Shown here piece after piece: positions 8,344 through 17,098 of a stretch of DNA of 42,070 nucleotides. The DNA is from Azospirillaceae bacterium (lineage in GTDB: Bacteria; Pseudomonadota; Alphaproteobacteria; Azospirillales; Azospirillaceae). Location of the stretch: contig JARLIO010000068.1 of NCBI GenBank assembly GCA_031291675.1, positions 1 through 42,070 of the forward strand. Reading direction: 5' to 3'. Both the position numbers and the translations under genes were made by a program. Under the pieces are notes generated by a model, which was not told the DNA's origin, searched no databases, and saw nothing but the letters and a program-made list of their open reading frames with translations. Every line of letters begins with the position of its first letter. Positions within the stretch are counted from its first letter, which is position 1.

Positions 8344-9333
8344 TCAGGGGGCTGGGGGGCCGTCGAGCGGCCGGGCCAGTACCACCAGCAGGATCAGGAC
8401 GACCACCGCCGCCGGGACCAGCATGATGGCGCCCAGCGACACCGCCGTGGTTGCGCACAGGATCAGCAATAGATTGGCCGCGCTGATCAACAACACGACC
8501 TGATCATGACGACGTCCGGCACCGACCGCCTTTTGATAGAAATGTTCGCGATGAGCCTGCCAGATCCGCTCGCCGCGCCAGGCGCGCCGCGCCAGCGTGA
8601 TCGTCGCGTCGGCGAGATAATAGGCCGGCAGGATCAGCGCCGGCAGCCACAGCCCGGCGACGGCCGCCTGGATCAGCAGCCAGCCGGTCAGGAACCCCAG
8701 CGGCACGCTGCCGACATCGCCCAGGAACAGCCGGGCCGGATGCCAGTTCCACACCAGGAAACCCAGTGCCGCGCCGGTCAGGGTCAGGGCGAACGGCGAC
8801 AGCAGGGTGGCACCGGCGGCGGTGTTCCCGGCGACGGCGAGACCAAGGCCGATCGCGGCGATTTCGCTCCCGCTGATGCCATCGATGCCATCCATGAAAT
8901 TGGTCAGGTTGACGAACCAGAGCCAGGCCAACAGCGTCACCACCCGGTCAGCCCAGAGTGGCAGCAATCCCTGCAGGACCAGCGCCGTCGGGGGGAGCAG
9001 CGCCAGCCCGACGATGACGGCCACGCCCTGGGCCGCCAGCCGCAGGGCCGGGGACAGGCCGCGCAGATCGTCGAGCCAGGACAGAGACATCAAAGCGATC
9101 GCGACGGCGGCGATGATGATGACCCCATGGGGGGCCGGCATTCCGATCGCGGTCAACGTCAGCCAGGCGACCAGGACCACAGGCACGAGGCCCCAGCCGC
9201 CGCCCCGCGGGGTCGGCCTTGTGTGGCTGCTGCGCTCATTGGGATGGTCGAGGATCGCCCGGCGTTGCAGGATTTCCAGGACCAGACGGGTCAGGGCGAT
9301 CGAAGCGATCGCGCTCAGCACCAGGGCGATCAT
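8344..9333 (-). CDS. WecA/WbpL-family undecaprenyl-phosphate sugar-1-phosphate transferase
   Basis: 329 aa, about nine to ten transmembrane helices. Family hallmarks are WLDDLRGL (the DD site), NLTNFMDGIDGISG (MDGIDG) and HPARLFLGDVGS, plus the cytoplasmic loop REHFYQKAVGAGRRHDQV. Such enzymes load a HexNAc-1-phosphate or deoxy relative onto undecaprenyl phosphate, starting O-antigen or capsule synthesis at the inner membrane. The start ATG overlaps the stop of the upstream GT4 gene (ATGA at 9330-9333), implying translational coupling. Confidence 0.92.
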   Translation of the reverse strand: MIALVLSAIASIALTRLVLEILQRRAILDHPNERSSHTRPTPRGGGWGLVPVVLVAWLTLTAIGMPAPHGVIIIAAVAIALMSLSWLDDLRGLSPALRLAAQGVAVIVGLALLPPTALVLQGLLPLWADRVVTLLAWLWFVNLTNFMDGIDGISGSEIAAIGLGLAVAGNTAAGATLLSPFALTLTGAALGFLVWNWHPARLFLGDVGSVPLGFLTGWLLIQAAVAGLWLPALILPAYYLADATITLARRAWRGERIWQAHREHFYQKAVGAGRRHDQVVLLISAANLLLILCATTAVSLGAIMLVPAAVVVLILLVVLARPLDGPPAP

Positions 9334-10553
9334 CCCCGGCGCGCCATCAGCGGGCGATCGACGGCATCCGGTGCCGGTGACCCGGGGTCGGCCAGCAACT
9401 CGCGATACAAGGCCACGGTTTCACGGCCGATGCGATCCGCGGAGAACTCGGTTTCAACCAGATGGCGCCCGGCGGCGCCCAGACGCTGGCGCAACGCGCC
9501 ATCCGCCAGCAGCCGCGCCAGCGCGTCGGCCAGGGCCGGGGCATCGTCGGGCGGAACCAGCAGGGCGTTGACGCCGTCGATGGCGATTTCACGGCAGCCG
9601 GCGACATCGCTGGCGACGATCGGCCGGCCGCACGCCGCGGCCTCCAGCAAGGTCTTGGGCAGGCCTTCGCCACCCAGCGGGACGAAGGCGGCGATCACGG
9701 CCTGTCGCCAGATCGCCCGGACATCCTCGACATGGCCCCGCCATTCGACACCGGGCAACTGGCCCCAGGCCGTGAGTGTCGCGGCGTCGATCGCCGCGGG
9801 ATTTTCGCCGTCGGGTGCACCGGCCAGGATAAGGCGGCAGGCAATGCCGCGACGCGACAGGATCTGCTGGGCTTCGACCAGTCGGGCAACGCCCTTGAAC
9901 TTGAGCATCCGGGTCACGACCGCGATCGTGGGCACGGCATCGCCGATGGCGCCCTCGGGTTCAGCCAGCGGCCGGAACCAGTCGGTGTCGATTCCCGAGC
10001 CCCGCACGATGCGGATCCGATCCCGTGGTACCAGACCGCTCCGGGTCAGAACGTCGCGATCGTCCGGATTCTGCAGGAGCACACGGGCGTTGCGCCGACC
10101 CAGGAGCAGCCGGAACGCCAGCCCCAGCGGCAACCGCAGCAAGCGCGCCTTGAGATCGCGGGCGGTAAAGACGTAGCCGAGGCCGGCGATGGCGTTGACG
10201 ACCGCGGGAACGCCCGACAGCCACGCCGCCACAGCGCCATAGACGCTGGGTTTGACCGCGACATGGTGGACCAGGTCGGGACGCTCCGTGCGGTACAGGC
10301 GCAAAATCGCGGCTATTTCGCGGAACGGTGCGATGCTGCGGCGACGCCACGGCAGCGGCAGCAGGCGGAACCCTTCCGCTTCGATTCGCGCGCCATGCGC
10401 GGTCACCCGGGTCGCGACGGCGACGTCAAACCCGGCATCCCGTGCCGCTCGCGCCATCGGCAGGCGGTGCGACCAGAAATACCAATCCTCGGTGACCAGA
10501 TAGAGGATCCGCAGCCGGTCCGGCGGGGTGTTGGGAACGGGGGACCGCCTCAC
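9330..10553 (-). CDS. Glycosyltransferase family 4
   Basis: 407 aa, GT-B fold. N-terminal half LRILYLVTEDWYFWSHRLPMARAARDAGFDV with HHVAVKPSVYGAVAAW is typical of PglA/WbpH-like GT4 enzymes. The C-terminal half has VVTRMLKFKGVARLVEAQ and the donor-binding EGLPKTLLEAAACGRPIVASDVAGCREI block. It probably adds a second sugar to the undecaprenyl-linked acceptor on the cytoplasmic face. Translation starts at GTG within a 4-nt GTGA overlap with the upstream epimerase and ends in an ATGA overlap with the WecA-type gene, so the three form one tight operon. Confidence 0.9.
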   Translation of the reverse strand: MRRSPVPNTPPDRLRILYLVTEDWYFWSHRLPMARAARDAGFDVAVATRVTAHGARIEAEGFRLLPLPWRRRSIAPFREIAAILRLYRTERPDLVHHVAVKPSVYGAVAAWLSGVPAVVNAIAGLGYVFTARDLKARLLRLPLGLAFRLLLGRRNARVLLQNPDDRDVLTRSGLVPRDRIRIVRGSGIDTDWFRPLAEPEGAIGDAVPTIAVVTRMLKFKGVARLVEAQQILSRRGIACRLILAGAPDGENPAAIDAATLTAWGQLPGVEWRGHVEDVRAIWRQAVIAAFVPLGGEGLPKTLLEAAACGRPIVASDVAGCREIAIDGVNALLVPPDDAPALADALARLLADGALRQRLGAAGRHLVETEFSADRIGRETVALYRELLADPGSPAPDAVDRPLMARRG

Positions 10554-11536
10554 GTCCGGTTATACTCGCGATACCAGCTGACGAATCGCGGCAGTCCAAC
10601 CGACAAGGGGGTCACGGGTTCGAAACCGAGATCACGCTGGCTGGCCGCGATGTCGGCATAGGTGGCCGCGACATCGCCCGGTTGCATCGGTTGCAGATCG
10701 ATCTGGGCCTTGATGCCCAAAGCCTGCTCCAGGATGGCAATGAAGTCGATCAGGGCTTCGGGGCGATGGCTGCCGAGATTGTAAGTCCGGTGCGGGATGT
10801 TGTCCGGACCACCGTCATCCTGCGGCGGATGGTCCAGCGCCGCCAGCGTGCCGGCGATGATGTCGTCGATATAGGTGAAATCGCGCAACATTTTGCCATG
10901 ATTGAAGACTTTGATCGGCCTTCCGGCGGTGATGGCGTCGGCGAACAAATAGGCAGCCATATCGGGCCGGCCCCACGGGCCGTAGACGGTAAAAAAACGC
11001 AACCCGGTCAGGGGAATACGGTACAGGCGGGCATAAGTTGCGGCAATCAGCTCGGCACTGCGTTTGGTTGCGGCATAAAGCGACACCGGGTGATCGACAC
11101 GATCCTCGACCGAGAATGGTAACGCGGTGTTGGCCCCATAAACAGATGAGGAACTGGCGTAAACCACATGCGTCAAATGGGGCAGCAACCGTGCCGTCTC
11201 GCAGATTACGGTTTGCCCCATGACGTTGGCTTGGATATAGGCGTAAGGATTTTCAAGAGAATAGCGAACCCCGGCCTGGGACGCCAGATGAACGATACGA
11301 CTGATGTTCTGATTGTCATGCATGAGCTGGGCCATGCCGGCGGGATCTGCAATATCCATCTGGAAGAATCGAAAACCGGGATGCGATTCGAGATGGGCCA
11401 ACCGCGCCTGTTTCAGTTTGACCGGATAATAGTCATTGAGATTGTCGATGCCGATCACCACCTCGCCCCGCTTCAGCAAGGCCTGACTGGTATGGTATCC
11501 GATAAATCCGGCAGCCCCGGTCACGAGAATCGTCAT
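10550..11536 (-). CDS. UDP-glucuronate 4-epimerase type SDR enzyme
   Basis: 328 aa from the ATG at 11536 (MTILVTGAAGFIG); the frame stays open further upstream but the family length fits this start. GAAGFIG binds NAD. GIDNLNDYYPVKLKQARL, ASQAGVRYSLENPYAYIQANV, ASSSSVYG and YAATK give the features typical of CapI/UDP-GlcA 4-epimerases, as does FFTVYGPWGRPDMA. The predicted product is UDP-galacturonate for surface polysaccharide. It is the first gene of the coupled operon 11536 to 8344 and is divergent from the GT4 gene at 11717. Confidence 0.9.
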   Translation of the reverse strand: MTILVTGAAGFIGYHTSQALLKRGEVVIGIDNLNDYYPVKLKQARLAHLESHPGFRFFQMDIADPAGMAQLMHDNQNISRIVHLASQAGVRYSLENPYAYIQANVMGQTVICETARLLPHLTHVVYASSSSVYGANTALPFSVEDRVDHPVSLYAATKRSAELIAATYARLYRIPLTGLRFFTVYGPWGRPDMAAYLFADAITAGRPIKVFNHGKMLRDFTYIDDIIAGTLAALDHPPQDDGGPDNIPHRTYNLGSHRPEALIDFIAILEQALGIKAQIDLQPMQPGDVAATYADIAASQRDLGFEPVTPLSVGLPRFVSWYREYNRT

Positions 11537-11716
11537 CGTATTGTACCGCTTCGCAATATCGGCGGCTGTTATGCCCGTTCGGCGGCGTGCTGTCATGTGA
11601 AAGTTGCCGGGATCGGTCGGGCTCGCCTCTTGCCCAAATCGTCGGATGCAGATATTAAGGATATGTTTGGAGATTGGCGGTATCATCCGCTGTGTCATCG
11701 GACTGGTGGTTGATTC

Positions 11717-12982
11717 GTGACGTTCCAGCCCTTAACCCTGCCTTTTTTGGCCCGTAAGGATCCGGTATTGCCGGGCACAGCGAGTGTGGACGCATTTCCG
11801 TTGGAATCGGCTGATGCGGGCCGCGACCGTGGTCGTACACCGATTACGATTGCGCATCTGATTACCGGCCTGGAGTCGGGTGGGGCGGAGGCTATGTTGG
11901 CCCGTCTCGTCTCGGCGATGGACGGCCGCCGGTTTCGCAACGTCGTCATCTGCATGACCCATCCGGGTCCGCTGGCCGACACCATCGTTGCCGGGGGCAT
12001 CCCGGTGTATTCGCTGGGGTTGCGGCGCGGTCGCGCTGATCCGCGGGCTCTGGTCAAGCTGGTGGCGACCTTGCGGCGTGAGGCGCCCATGGTGCTGCAA
12101 ACCTGGCTCTATCACGCCGACCTTCTGGGGGCCCTGGCGGCCCCCCTGGCGGGCGTCGCGCGTCTGGCGTGGAATCTGCGTTGTTCCAACATGGATATGC
12201 GCCAGTACGGGCGGGTGTCGCGCCTGTTGCCCAGCATTCTGGCGCGGTTGTCACGTCTGCCGGATGCGGTGATGGTGAATTCCGAAGCCGGCCTGGGCGC
12301 CCACGCCCGTCATGGCTATCGTCCGCGGCGCTGGGAGGTCATTCCCAACGGCTTTGACGTCGACCGCTTTCGCCCCGATCCCGATGCGGCGATGCAGTTG
12401 CGGGCGACCCTGGGGCTGCCTTTCGACTGCGTTCTGATTGGGTTGCCGGCCCGGTTCGATCCGATGAAAGACCACGCCACCTTCCTCGCCGCGGCGGGGG
12501 AACTGGCGCAGGAGGTCCCCAATGTCCGGTTTCTGCTGGTTGGCCGCGGTGCGGAGCCCGGGATTCCCGCGCTGGACGCACTGATCGCGCTCTATGGTCT
12601 GGCCGGTCGGGTGGTGATGCTGGGGGAACGGCATGACATGGACCGGATCCTGCCGGCGCTGGATATTGTGGCCCTGTCCTCGGCATTCGGGGAAGGCTTT
12701 CCCAATGTTCTGGGCGAGGCCATGGCCTGTGGCGTGCCCTGTGCCACGACCGACGTGGGGGACGCCGCACGGATTGTCGGCCGGCTGGGACGTGTCGTTC
12801 CGCCGCGCAGCCCGTCGGCGCTGGCGGCGGCGTGGCGCTCGATTCTGCAGCTCGGGCCGGATGGCCGGCGCCAGCTTGGGGAAACGGCGCGGCGCCATAT
12901 CGAGGAGAGCTACGCGTTGCCGGCCATTGTCAGACGCTACGAAAACTTCTATGTCGATCTGGTGGAAACACCGGCGGCATAG
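11717..12982 (+). CDS. Glycosyltransferase family 4 (EpsF-like)
   Basis: 421 aa with a GTG start at 11717; the first ~40 residues are not family-typical, so a later start is possible. Core motifs are TIAHLITGLESGGAEAMLARL (acceptor-side GGAE loop), the central VIPNGFDVDRFRP, and the donor-side SAFGEGFPNVLGEAMACGVPCATTDVGDAARIVG. A peripheral inner-membrane role in elongating the repeat unit is likely. It is followed after 6 nt by the asparagine synthase gene, and both are divergent from the epimerase-GT-WecA operon. Confidence 0.9.
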   Translation: MTFQPLTLPFLARKDPVLPGTASVDAFPLESADAGRDRGRTPITIAHLITGLESGGAEAMLARLVSAMDGRRFRNVVICMTHPGPLADTIVAGGIPVYSLGLRRGRADPRALVKLVATLRREAPMVLQTWLYHADLLGALAAPLAGVARLAWNLRCSNMDMRQYGRVSRLLPSILARLSRLPDAVMVNSEAGLGAHARHGYRPRRWEVIPNGFDVDRFRPDPDAAMQLRATLGLPFDCVLIGLPARFDPMKDHATFLAAAGELAQEVPNVRFLLVGRGAEPGIPALDALIALYGLAGRVVMLGERHDMDRILPALDIVALSSAFGEGFPNVLGEAMACGVPCATTDVGDAARIVGRLGRVVPPRSPSALAAAWRSILQLGPDGRRQLGETARRHIEESYALPAIVRRYENFYVDLVETPAA

Positions 12983-12988
12983 GGCGTC

Positions 12989-15001
12989 ATGTGCGGAATT
13001 GCGGGACTTGTTGATTTTTCGCCGGAACGTCATGCGGGCGACCTGAGCGGGCCGGTTGCGGCTATGACGGCGGCGTTGGCGCATCGTGGCCCTGACGCCG
13101 GTCGCCGCTGGATCGACCAGGAGGCGGGGGTGGGGTTCGGGCATCGCCGATTGGCGATTGTCGATCTGACCCCCGGCGGGGCGCAGCCGATGGCCTCGGC
13201 CGATGGCCGGTGGGTTGTCACCTATAACGGTGAGATCTACAACTTTCAGGCGCTGCGTGCCGAGCTGGCGGCGGCAGGGTGCCAATTTCGCAGCCAGTCC
13301 GACACCGAGGTGCTGATCGAGGCGATCGCAAGCTGGGGCGTTGCGACGGCGGCGCGTCGGTTGATCGGTATCTTCGCCTGTGCCGTGTGGGATCGCGGCC
13401 GGCGCCAATTGTCTCTGATCCGCGATCCGCTGGGGGTCAAGCCGCTCTATTGGTCCGAATCCCGGGGGGTGGTGCGCTTCGGATCGGAATTGAAGGCGCT
13501 GCGCGCCTGCGGGGGTTGGACAGCGGAAGTCGATCGCGCCGCGATGACGGCCTATCTGCGGCTTGGCTATGTTCCGGCGCCCCACACCATTTATCGCGGC
13601 GTTCACAAGCTGGAAGCCGGAACCGTGCTGACGCTGGGCGCCGGGGCCGCGCCGCGATCGGACCGCTATTGGGATCTTCGTGCGGTGGCGACGGGACCCC
13701 GGCGCTCGCCCTATAGCGATGCCGAGGCCATCACCGATCTGGAGGCCCTGCTGAGCGACGCCGTCGGCCGGCAGATGGTGGCGGATGTTCCCCTGGGCGC
13801 CTTTTTGTCGGGCGGCATCGATTCAAGTACCGTGGTCGCCTTGATGCAGGCGCAAAGCCCGCGCCCGGTCCGCACTTTTTCGATCGGCTTTCGCGAAGGC
13901 GGCTATGACGAGGCCGGTCACGCCGCGGCGGTGGCGCGCCATCTCGGCACCGACCATACGGAACTCTATGTCGAACCTCACCACGCCCTGGACGTCATTC
14001 CCAACCTGGCAAACTGGTATGACGAGCCGTTTGCCGACAATTCGCAGATTCCAACCTATCTGGTTTCCGCGCTGGCGCGGCGCCACGTCACCGTGGCGCT
14101 GTCCGGGGACGGTGGCGATGAGTTGTTCGCCGGCTATAACCGCTATTTCTGGGCCGACCGGCTGTGGCGTGGCGTGTCGTCCGTACCGCCTTTCGCGCGG
14201 CGCCTGGCGGCCGCCGGCTTGCGAGCCGTGGGCCCCGGCGTCTGGAATCGGGCGTTCTCGCCCTTGCCGTCCCGTCTGTGCCCGCGCCAGATCGGCGACA
14301 AGCTGCACAAGGTCGCCGCCATCCTGGGGGTGGACGGCGCCGACGCGATTTATCGGCGTCTGATCAGTCAATGGCCGGATCCGTCGTCGTTGGCCCGCGG
14401 CGAAATCGAGGCCGACAGCGTGCTGTGGGATCGTTCCGTCGCTACCGACATCCCCGATTTTGTCGAACGGATGCAGTATTTTGACGCTGCGATGTATCTG
14501 CCCGACGATATCCTGGTCAAGGTCGACCGCGCCAGCATGGCGGTGGCGCTGGAGGCCCGTGTCCCCTTGCTCGACCATCGCGTCGCCGCGTTTGCCGCGA
14601 CGCTGCCGCGCCACATGAAGATCCGCAATGGCACCAGCAAGTGGTTGCTGCGCCAGGTGCTGCATCGCCATGTTCCCCAGGCCCTGGTCGAACGGCCGAA
14701 AATGGGGTTTTCCGTTCCCATCGACAGTTGGCTCCGCGGCCCGTTGCGCGACTGGGCGGAAACCTTGCTCGATGAGCGGACGATTCGCGACCAGGGTTTT
14801 CTCGACCCGGTCCCGGTGCGGCGCCTGTGGGAGGCGCACCTGTCACGTGATCTGAACGGGCAGTATCCGCTCTGGGTCGTTCTGATGTTCCAGATGTGGC
14901 ATCAGCGCTGGATGCAGCCCGCCGGGGTGACGGTTCGCTACGACGAGGCCGCCGCTGGTGCTGCGGCATCCTCAACGATCGCGTTGCCGGCCTACGCCTG
15001 A
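12989..15001 (+). CDS. asnB: Asparagine synthase (glutamine-hydrolysing) type amidotransferase
   Basis: 670 aa. Cys2 directly after the initiator Met is the N-terminal nucleophile; AHRGPDAG, YNGEIYNF and SDTEVLIEA complete the class II glutaminase domain. The synthetase half has the PP-loop SGGIDSS near residue 274 and SGDGGDELFAGYNRY. These enzymes transfer ammonia to an adenylated carboxylate. Inside polysaccharide clusters, AsnB homologues often amidate uronic acid sugars, which fits the nearby UDP-glucuronate epimerase, although plain asparagine synthesis is equally possible. Co-transcribed with the upstream GT4 gene. Confidence 0.93.
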   Translation: MCGIAGLVDFSPERHAGDLSGPVAAMTAALAHRGPDAGRRWIDQEAGVGFGHRRLAIVDLTPGGAQPMASADGRWVVTYNGEIYNFQALRAELAAAGCQFRSQSDTEVLIEAIASWGVATAARRLIGIFACAVWDRGRRQLSLIRDPLGVKPLYWSESRGVVRFGSELKALRACGGWTAEVDRAAMTAYLRLGYVPAPHTIYRGVHKLEAGTVLTLGAGAAPRSDRYWDLRAVATGPRRSPYSDAEAITDLEALLSDAVGRQMVADVPLGAFLSGGIDSSTVVALMQAQSPRPVRTFSIGFREGGYDEAGHAAAVARHLGTDHTELYVEPHHALDVIPNLANWYDEPFADNSQIPTYLVSALARRHVTVALSGDGGDELFAGYNRYFWADRLWRGVSSVPPFARRLAAAGLRAVGPGVWNRAFSPLPSRLCPRQIGDKLHKVAAILGVDGADAIYRRLISQWPDPSSLARGEIEADSVLWDRSVATDIPDFVERMQYFDAAMYLPDDILVKVDRASMAVALEARVPLLDHRVAAFAATLPRHMKIRNGTSKWLLRQVLHRHVPQALVERPKMGFSVPIDSWLRGPLRDWAETLLDERTIRDQGFLDPVPVRRLWEAHLSRDLNGQYPLWVVLMFQMWHQRWMQPAGVTVRYDEAAAGAAASSTIALPAYA

Positions 15002-15014
15002 TGCGCCTTGTGCG

Positions 15015-15051
15015 TCCCGAGGGCGCCCCGTCAACCGGGACGCCCTCGGGA
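15015..15051. terminator. Hairpin between convergent asnB and L,D-transpeptidase genes
   Basis: Arms CCCGAGGGCG (15016-15025) and CGCCCTCGGG (15041-15050) pair perfectly, extended by T-A on the outside and by an inner CCCG/CGGG. It lies in the 72-nt gap between two convergent stops, fitting a shared two-way terminator. There is no T tract. Confidence 0.65.
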
Positions 15052-15073
15052 TCAGATCAGGCGCGGGACCGGA

Positions 15074-16231
15074 TCAGGTGCTCGATCCCGCGGCCGCCGC
15101 CCGATGGCCCATCGCATAGATGTCCGGATAGTAGGTGACGCGGTTCTGCGGATCGACACCGGCGGTGAAGTAAATGAAGCGAACCGGGATCGGGTGGGGC
15201 AGCCGGATCCATTTGGTGTCGCCGGCATCCAGCATTTTATCGATCTTCTCCGGCGTGATTCCGGCATCGGCCAACAGCATGTTGGCCAGCACGCGCGCGC
15301 CCTGAAGGCGGACGCATCCCGAGCTGACGCTGCGGCTGTCACGGTCGAACACTTTGGGATCGTTGGTCCCGTGCAGATAGATGCTGTCGCTGTTGGTCAG
15401 ATTGAACTTGAAGCGGCCGAGCGCGTTGAAATCGCCGGGCGCCTGGACGATGCGGATGCGACCGGGCGACACCGTGCTCCAATCCACCAGTTCCGGCAGC
15501 ACCGGCGCGCCGTCGAGATAGACGCTGGCGCCCTGGATCCCGGGATTGCCCCGACGTCGCAGCAAAGGCAGCTTATCGACCTTCATCACGGTTGTCGGGA
15601 CCGTCCAGGTCGGGTTGACCACGACATGGGTGATCTCGTCATGCAGCAGCGGCGTTTCGCGGCTGGGGCGGCCGACGACGGCGCGCATCGTGACCACTTC
15701 TTCGCCGTGACGGATCACGGTGACGGTCTGACTGGGCAGGTTGACGAGAACAATATCGGCGGGCAGCGCGGTCCGCAGCTGGTGGATCTGGGCAATGGTA
15801 TCCTGGATATCGGCCAGCGATTGGCGCGGGGTGCGATCCAGCAGCGCCAGCGTGGCCGCACCGACGCGGCCGTCACCGTTGAGCTGGTGGTCGATCTGGA
15901 GCGCCTTGACGGCGTCCTCGACGGCTGGCGTGAACACGTCGCCGGCGTCGGCCGGGGCGAGCAGGTTCAACGCCACCAGTCGCTGGGTCAGCCGGGCGAC
16001 GCGGTCGCCGACATCGCTCAGCTTGAAGGCAGGGCCAGGACCGACCGGTGCCCCGATCGACGGATCGGGGTTCTTGATGGCCGCGGCCAGGACGACACTC
16101 TCCTGCTGCAGGCGCTCGATCGTGCGGTCGAGTTGTTCACTGTAAGGCGCCGCAGCGGCTCCCCAGGGGAGACAGAGGGCGATCGCAAGGGATGCCAGTC
16201 GAGCGGCGACGCTCCGCGTAAAGAATGTCAT
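15074..16231 (-). CDS. Secreted L,D-transpeptidase (YkuD domain)
   Basis: 385 aa from the ATG at 16231; an in-frame ATG 21 nt upstream is an alternative. The N-terminus MTFFTRSVAARLASLAIALCL... with AAAA is a signal peptide. A helical region with a peptidoglycan-binding-like segment (VEDAVKALQIDHQLNGDGRVGAATLALLDR) follows, then the catalytic domain with HGTNDPKVFDRDSRSVSSGCVRLQ. The HGT and SxGC(V)R motifs give the catalytic His and Cys. This is the long YcbB/LdtD-like layout. It makes 3-3 crosslinks, or attaches partners to peptidoglycan, in the periplasm. Confidence 0.92.
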   Translation of the reverse strand: MTFFTRSVAARLASLAIALCLPWGAAAAPYSEQLDRTIERLQQESVVLAAAIKNPDPSIGAPVGPGPAFKLSDVGDRVARLTQRLVALNLLAPADAGDVFTPAVEDAVKALQIDHQLNGDGRVGAATLALLDRTPRQSLADIQDTIAQIHQLRTALPADIVLVNLPSQTVTVIRHGEEVVTMRAVVGRPSRETPLLHDEITHVVVNPTWTVPTTVMKVDKLPLLRRRGNPGIQGASVYLDGAPVLPELVDWSTVSPGRIRIVQAPGDFNALGRFKFNLTNSDSIYLHGTNDPKVFDRDSRSVSSGCVRLQGARVLANMLLADAGITPEKIDKMLDAGDTKWIRLPHPIPVRFIYFTAGVDPQNRVTYYPDIYAMGHRAAAAGSST

Positions 16232-16481
16232 GCCCCGTCCATTTCTATCCAAGTCCGATGCTCATGCCCGATATCGAAAAGCGGTGCCACTCTTAACACA
16301 GCGGCCCCGGTTGGTGACCGACTGTTGCGAAGATCCATTGGACCCGGGCAGGGATGTTGCGGCCCGGCCACATCATGACGAGACACCACCGCCGCCGTGC
16401 GAGTAACCCACCACAAATTCTGAGTGCAATCACAAATTTCAGGTTGTCATGGTCGTGATATAGGGACGCCCTTACGCCTGG

Positions 16482-16781
16482 TCAACGGGCGCGGCGCTTG
16501 TCGGAAACGGGCTCATGATCCCACTCATCTTCGCAGAGCCCTCCACCTCCGGGTGTTTCGGTGACGAAGACATCTCTCTTGTGGAGATTGACAGTGCCGA
16601 TTGCGGTGAGCACGGTTCGGCTGGCGACGGTCCGTTCCACATGGTTGAGGCAGATCGCGCCCGCCGGGCCGCCTTGCAGCCCGAAAACCCGACCTGTCGT
16701 CGATTTCAGTCCTCCGGCCAGAAGTCCGGATTCCTCATTTGGTCGAATGACCACGGACAGGCGGCCGGGAAGGTCGCCTCG
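16482..16781 (-). pseudogene. Hydantoinase B / oxoprolinase C-terminal remnant
   Basis: An open minus-strand stretch bounded upstream by a stop near 16782 encodes LSVVIRPNEESG, then GRVFGLQGGPAGAICLN, then TVNLHKRDVFVTETPGGGGL. This matches the C-terminal part of HyuB-type proteins (pattern: FGGxPGAxG..lN ... l..GDvxrIeTPGGGGyGDP). The family is normally >500 aa and only about 100 residues survive; no upstream part is seen. Such enzymes hydrolyse hydantoins or oxoproline together with HyuA. Read as a relic, it indicates rearrangement at the left edge of the metabolic island. Confidence 0.6.
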
Positions 16782-16815
16782 TCAAGATCTGTTTCCCGCT
16801 CGCTCACGCACCGTT

Positions 16816-16875
16816 CTGAGAGAGGTTGGTCTGAGAGAGGTTGGTCTGAGAGAGGCTGGTCTGAGAGAGGCTGGC
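16816..16875. repeat. 15-bp tandem repeat, four copies
   Basis: Four head-to-tail copies of CTGAGAGAGG(T/C)TGG(T/C) lie at 16816, 16831, 16846 and 16861. The first two are identical, and the last two carry a T-to-C change at the same position. The unit length keeps reading frame, but no real gene covers it. Confidence 0.9.
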
Positions 16876-17025
16876 GGTGAGATCCCGTCGGCCTCCTCGC
16901 CCGGAGGGATTTGGCGGTGGCGATTGTCAACAGCGAGTCGGCGCCCCACGCATAGTGCGGAGCGCACCTGTCTTCATTGCAGGTCGGTTGCTCCGGAGCG
17001 CGGCGGCATCCTCACGCCGAACATT

Positions 17026-17041
17026 CTCCAATATTGTTCAA
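17026..17041 (+). promoter_or_regulatory. Copy 1 of the shared 16-bp island box
   Basis: CTCCAATATTGTTCAA lies 57 nt upstream of the preferred GTG start of the UGSC gene. The identical 16-mer is at 19899-19914 upstream of the AraC-type gene, and a close relative is at 21697-21717. Position and repetition suggest an operator, plausibly for the AraC-type protein; the link is inferred. Confidence 0.5.
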
Positions 17042-17098
17042 TAACCGAAAAGCACTTTGCGGCATCATATGGAGACCAAAATAAGGGAGACTATCAAA

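Larger units (their letters stand above)
16232..17098. other. Gene-poor region with a decayed gene, tandem repeat and promoter zone
   Basis: About 870 bases separate the L,D-transpeptidase and UGSC genes. Positions 16232-16480 show nothing I recognise. Positions 16482-16781 hold a hydantoinase B remnant on the minus strand, 16816-16875 a 15-bp tandem repeat, and 17026-17041 a 16-bp sequence repeated elsewhere in the island. No intact gene is supported. Confidence 0.6.

Noticed and set aside
8506-10176. Plus-strand open frame of 556 codons opposite the WecA-type and GT4 genes
   Set aside because: Overlaps two coupled, motif-rich genes; its own translation has no recognisable domain.
12251-13606. 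Minus-strand open frame of 451 codons opposite GT4 and asnB
   Set aside because: Antisense shadow of two confident genes.
16816-16875. Possible CRISPR array
   Set aside because: Units are 15 bp, directly adjacent with no spacers, and no cas gene is present.
16515-16880. Plus-strand open frame ending in SERGW repeats
   Set aside because: The repeats are just the translation of the 15-bp tandem repeat, and the rest lies opposite the hydantoinase B remnant; no family and no good ribosome site.
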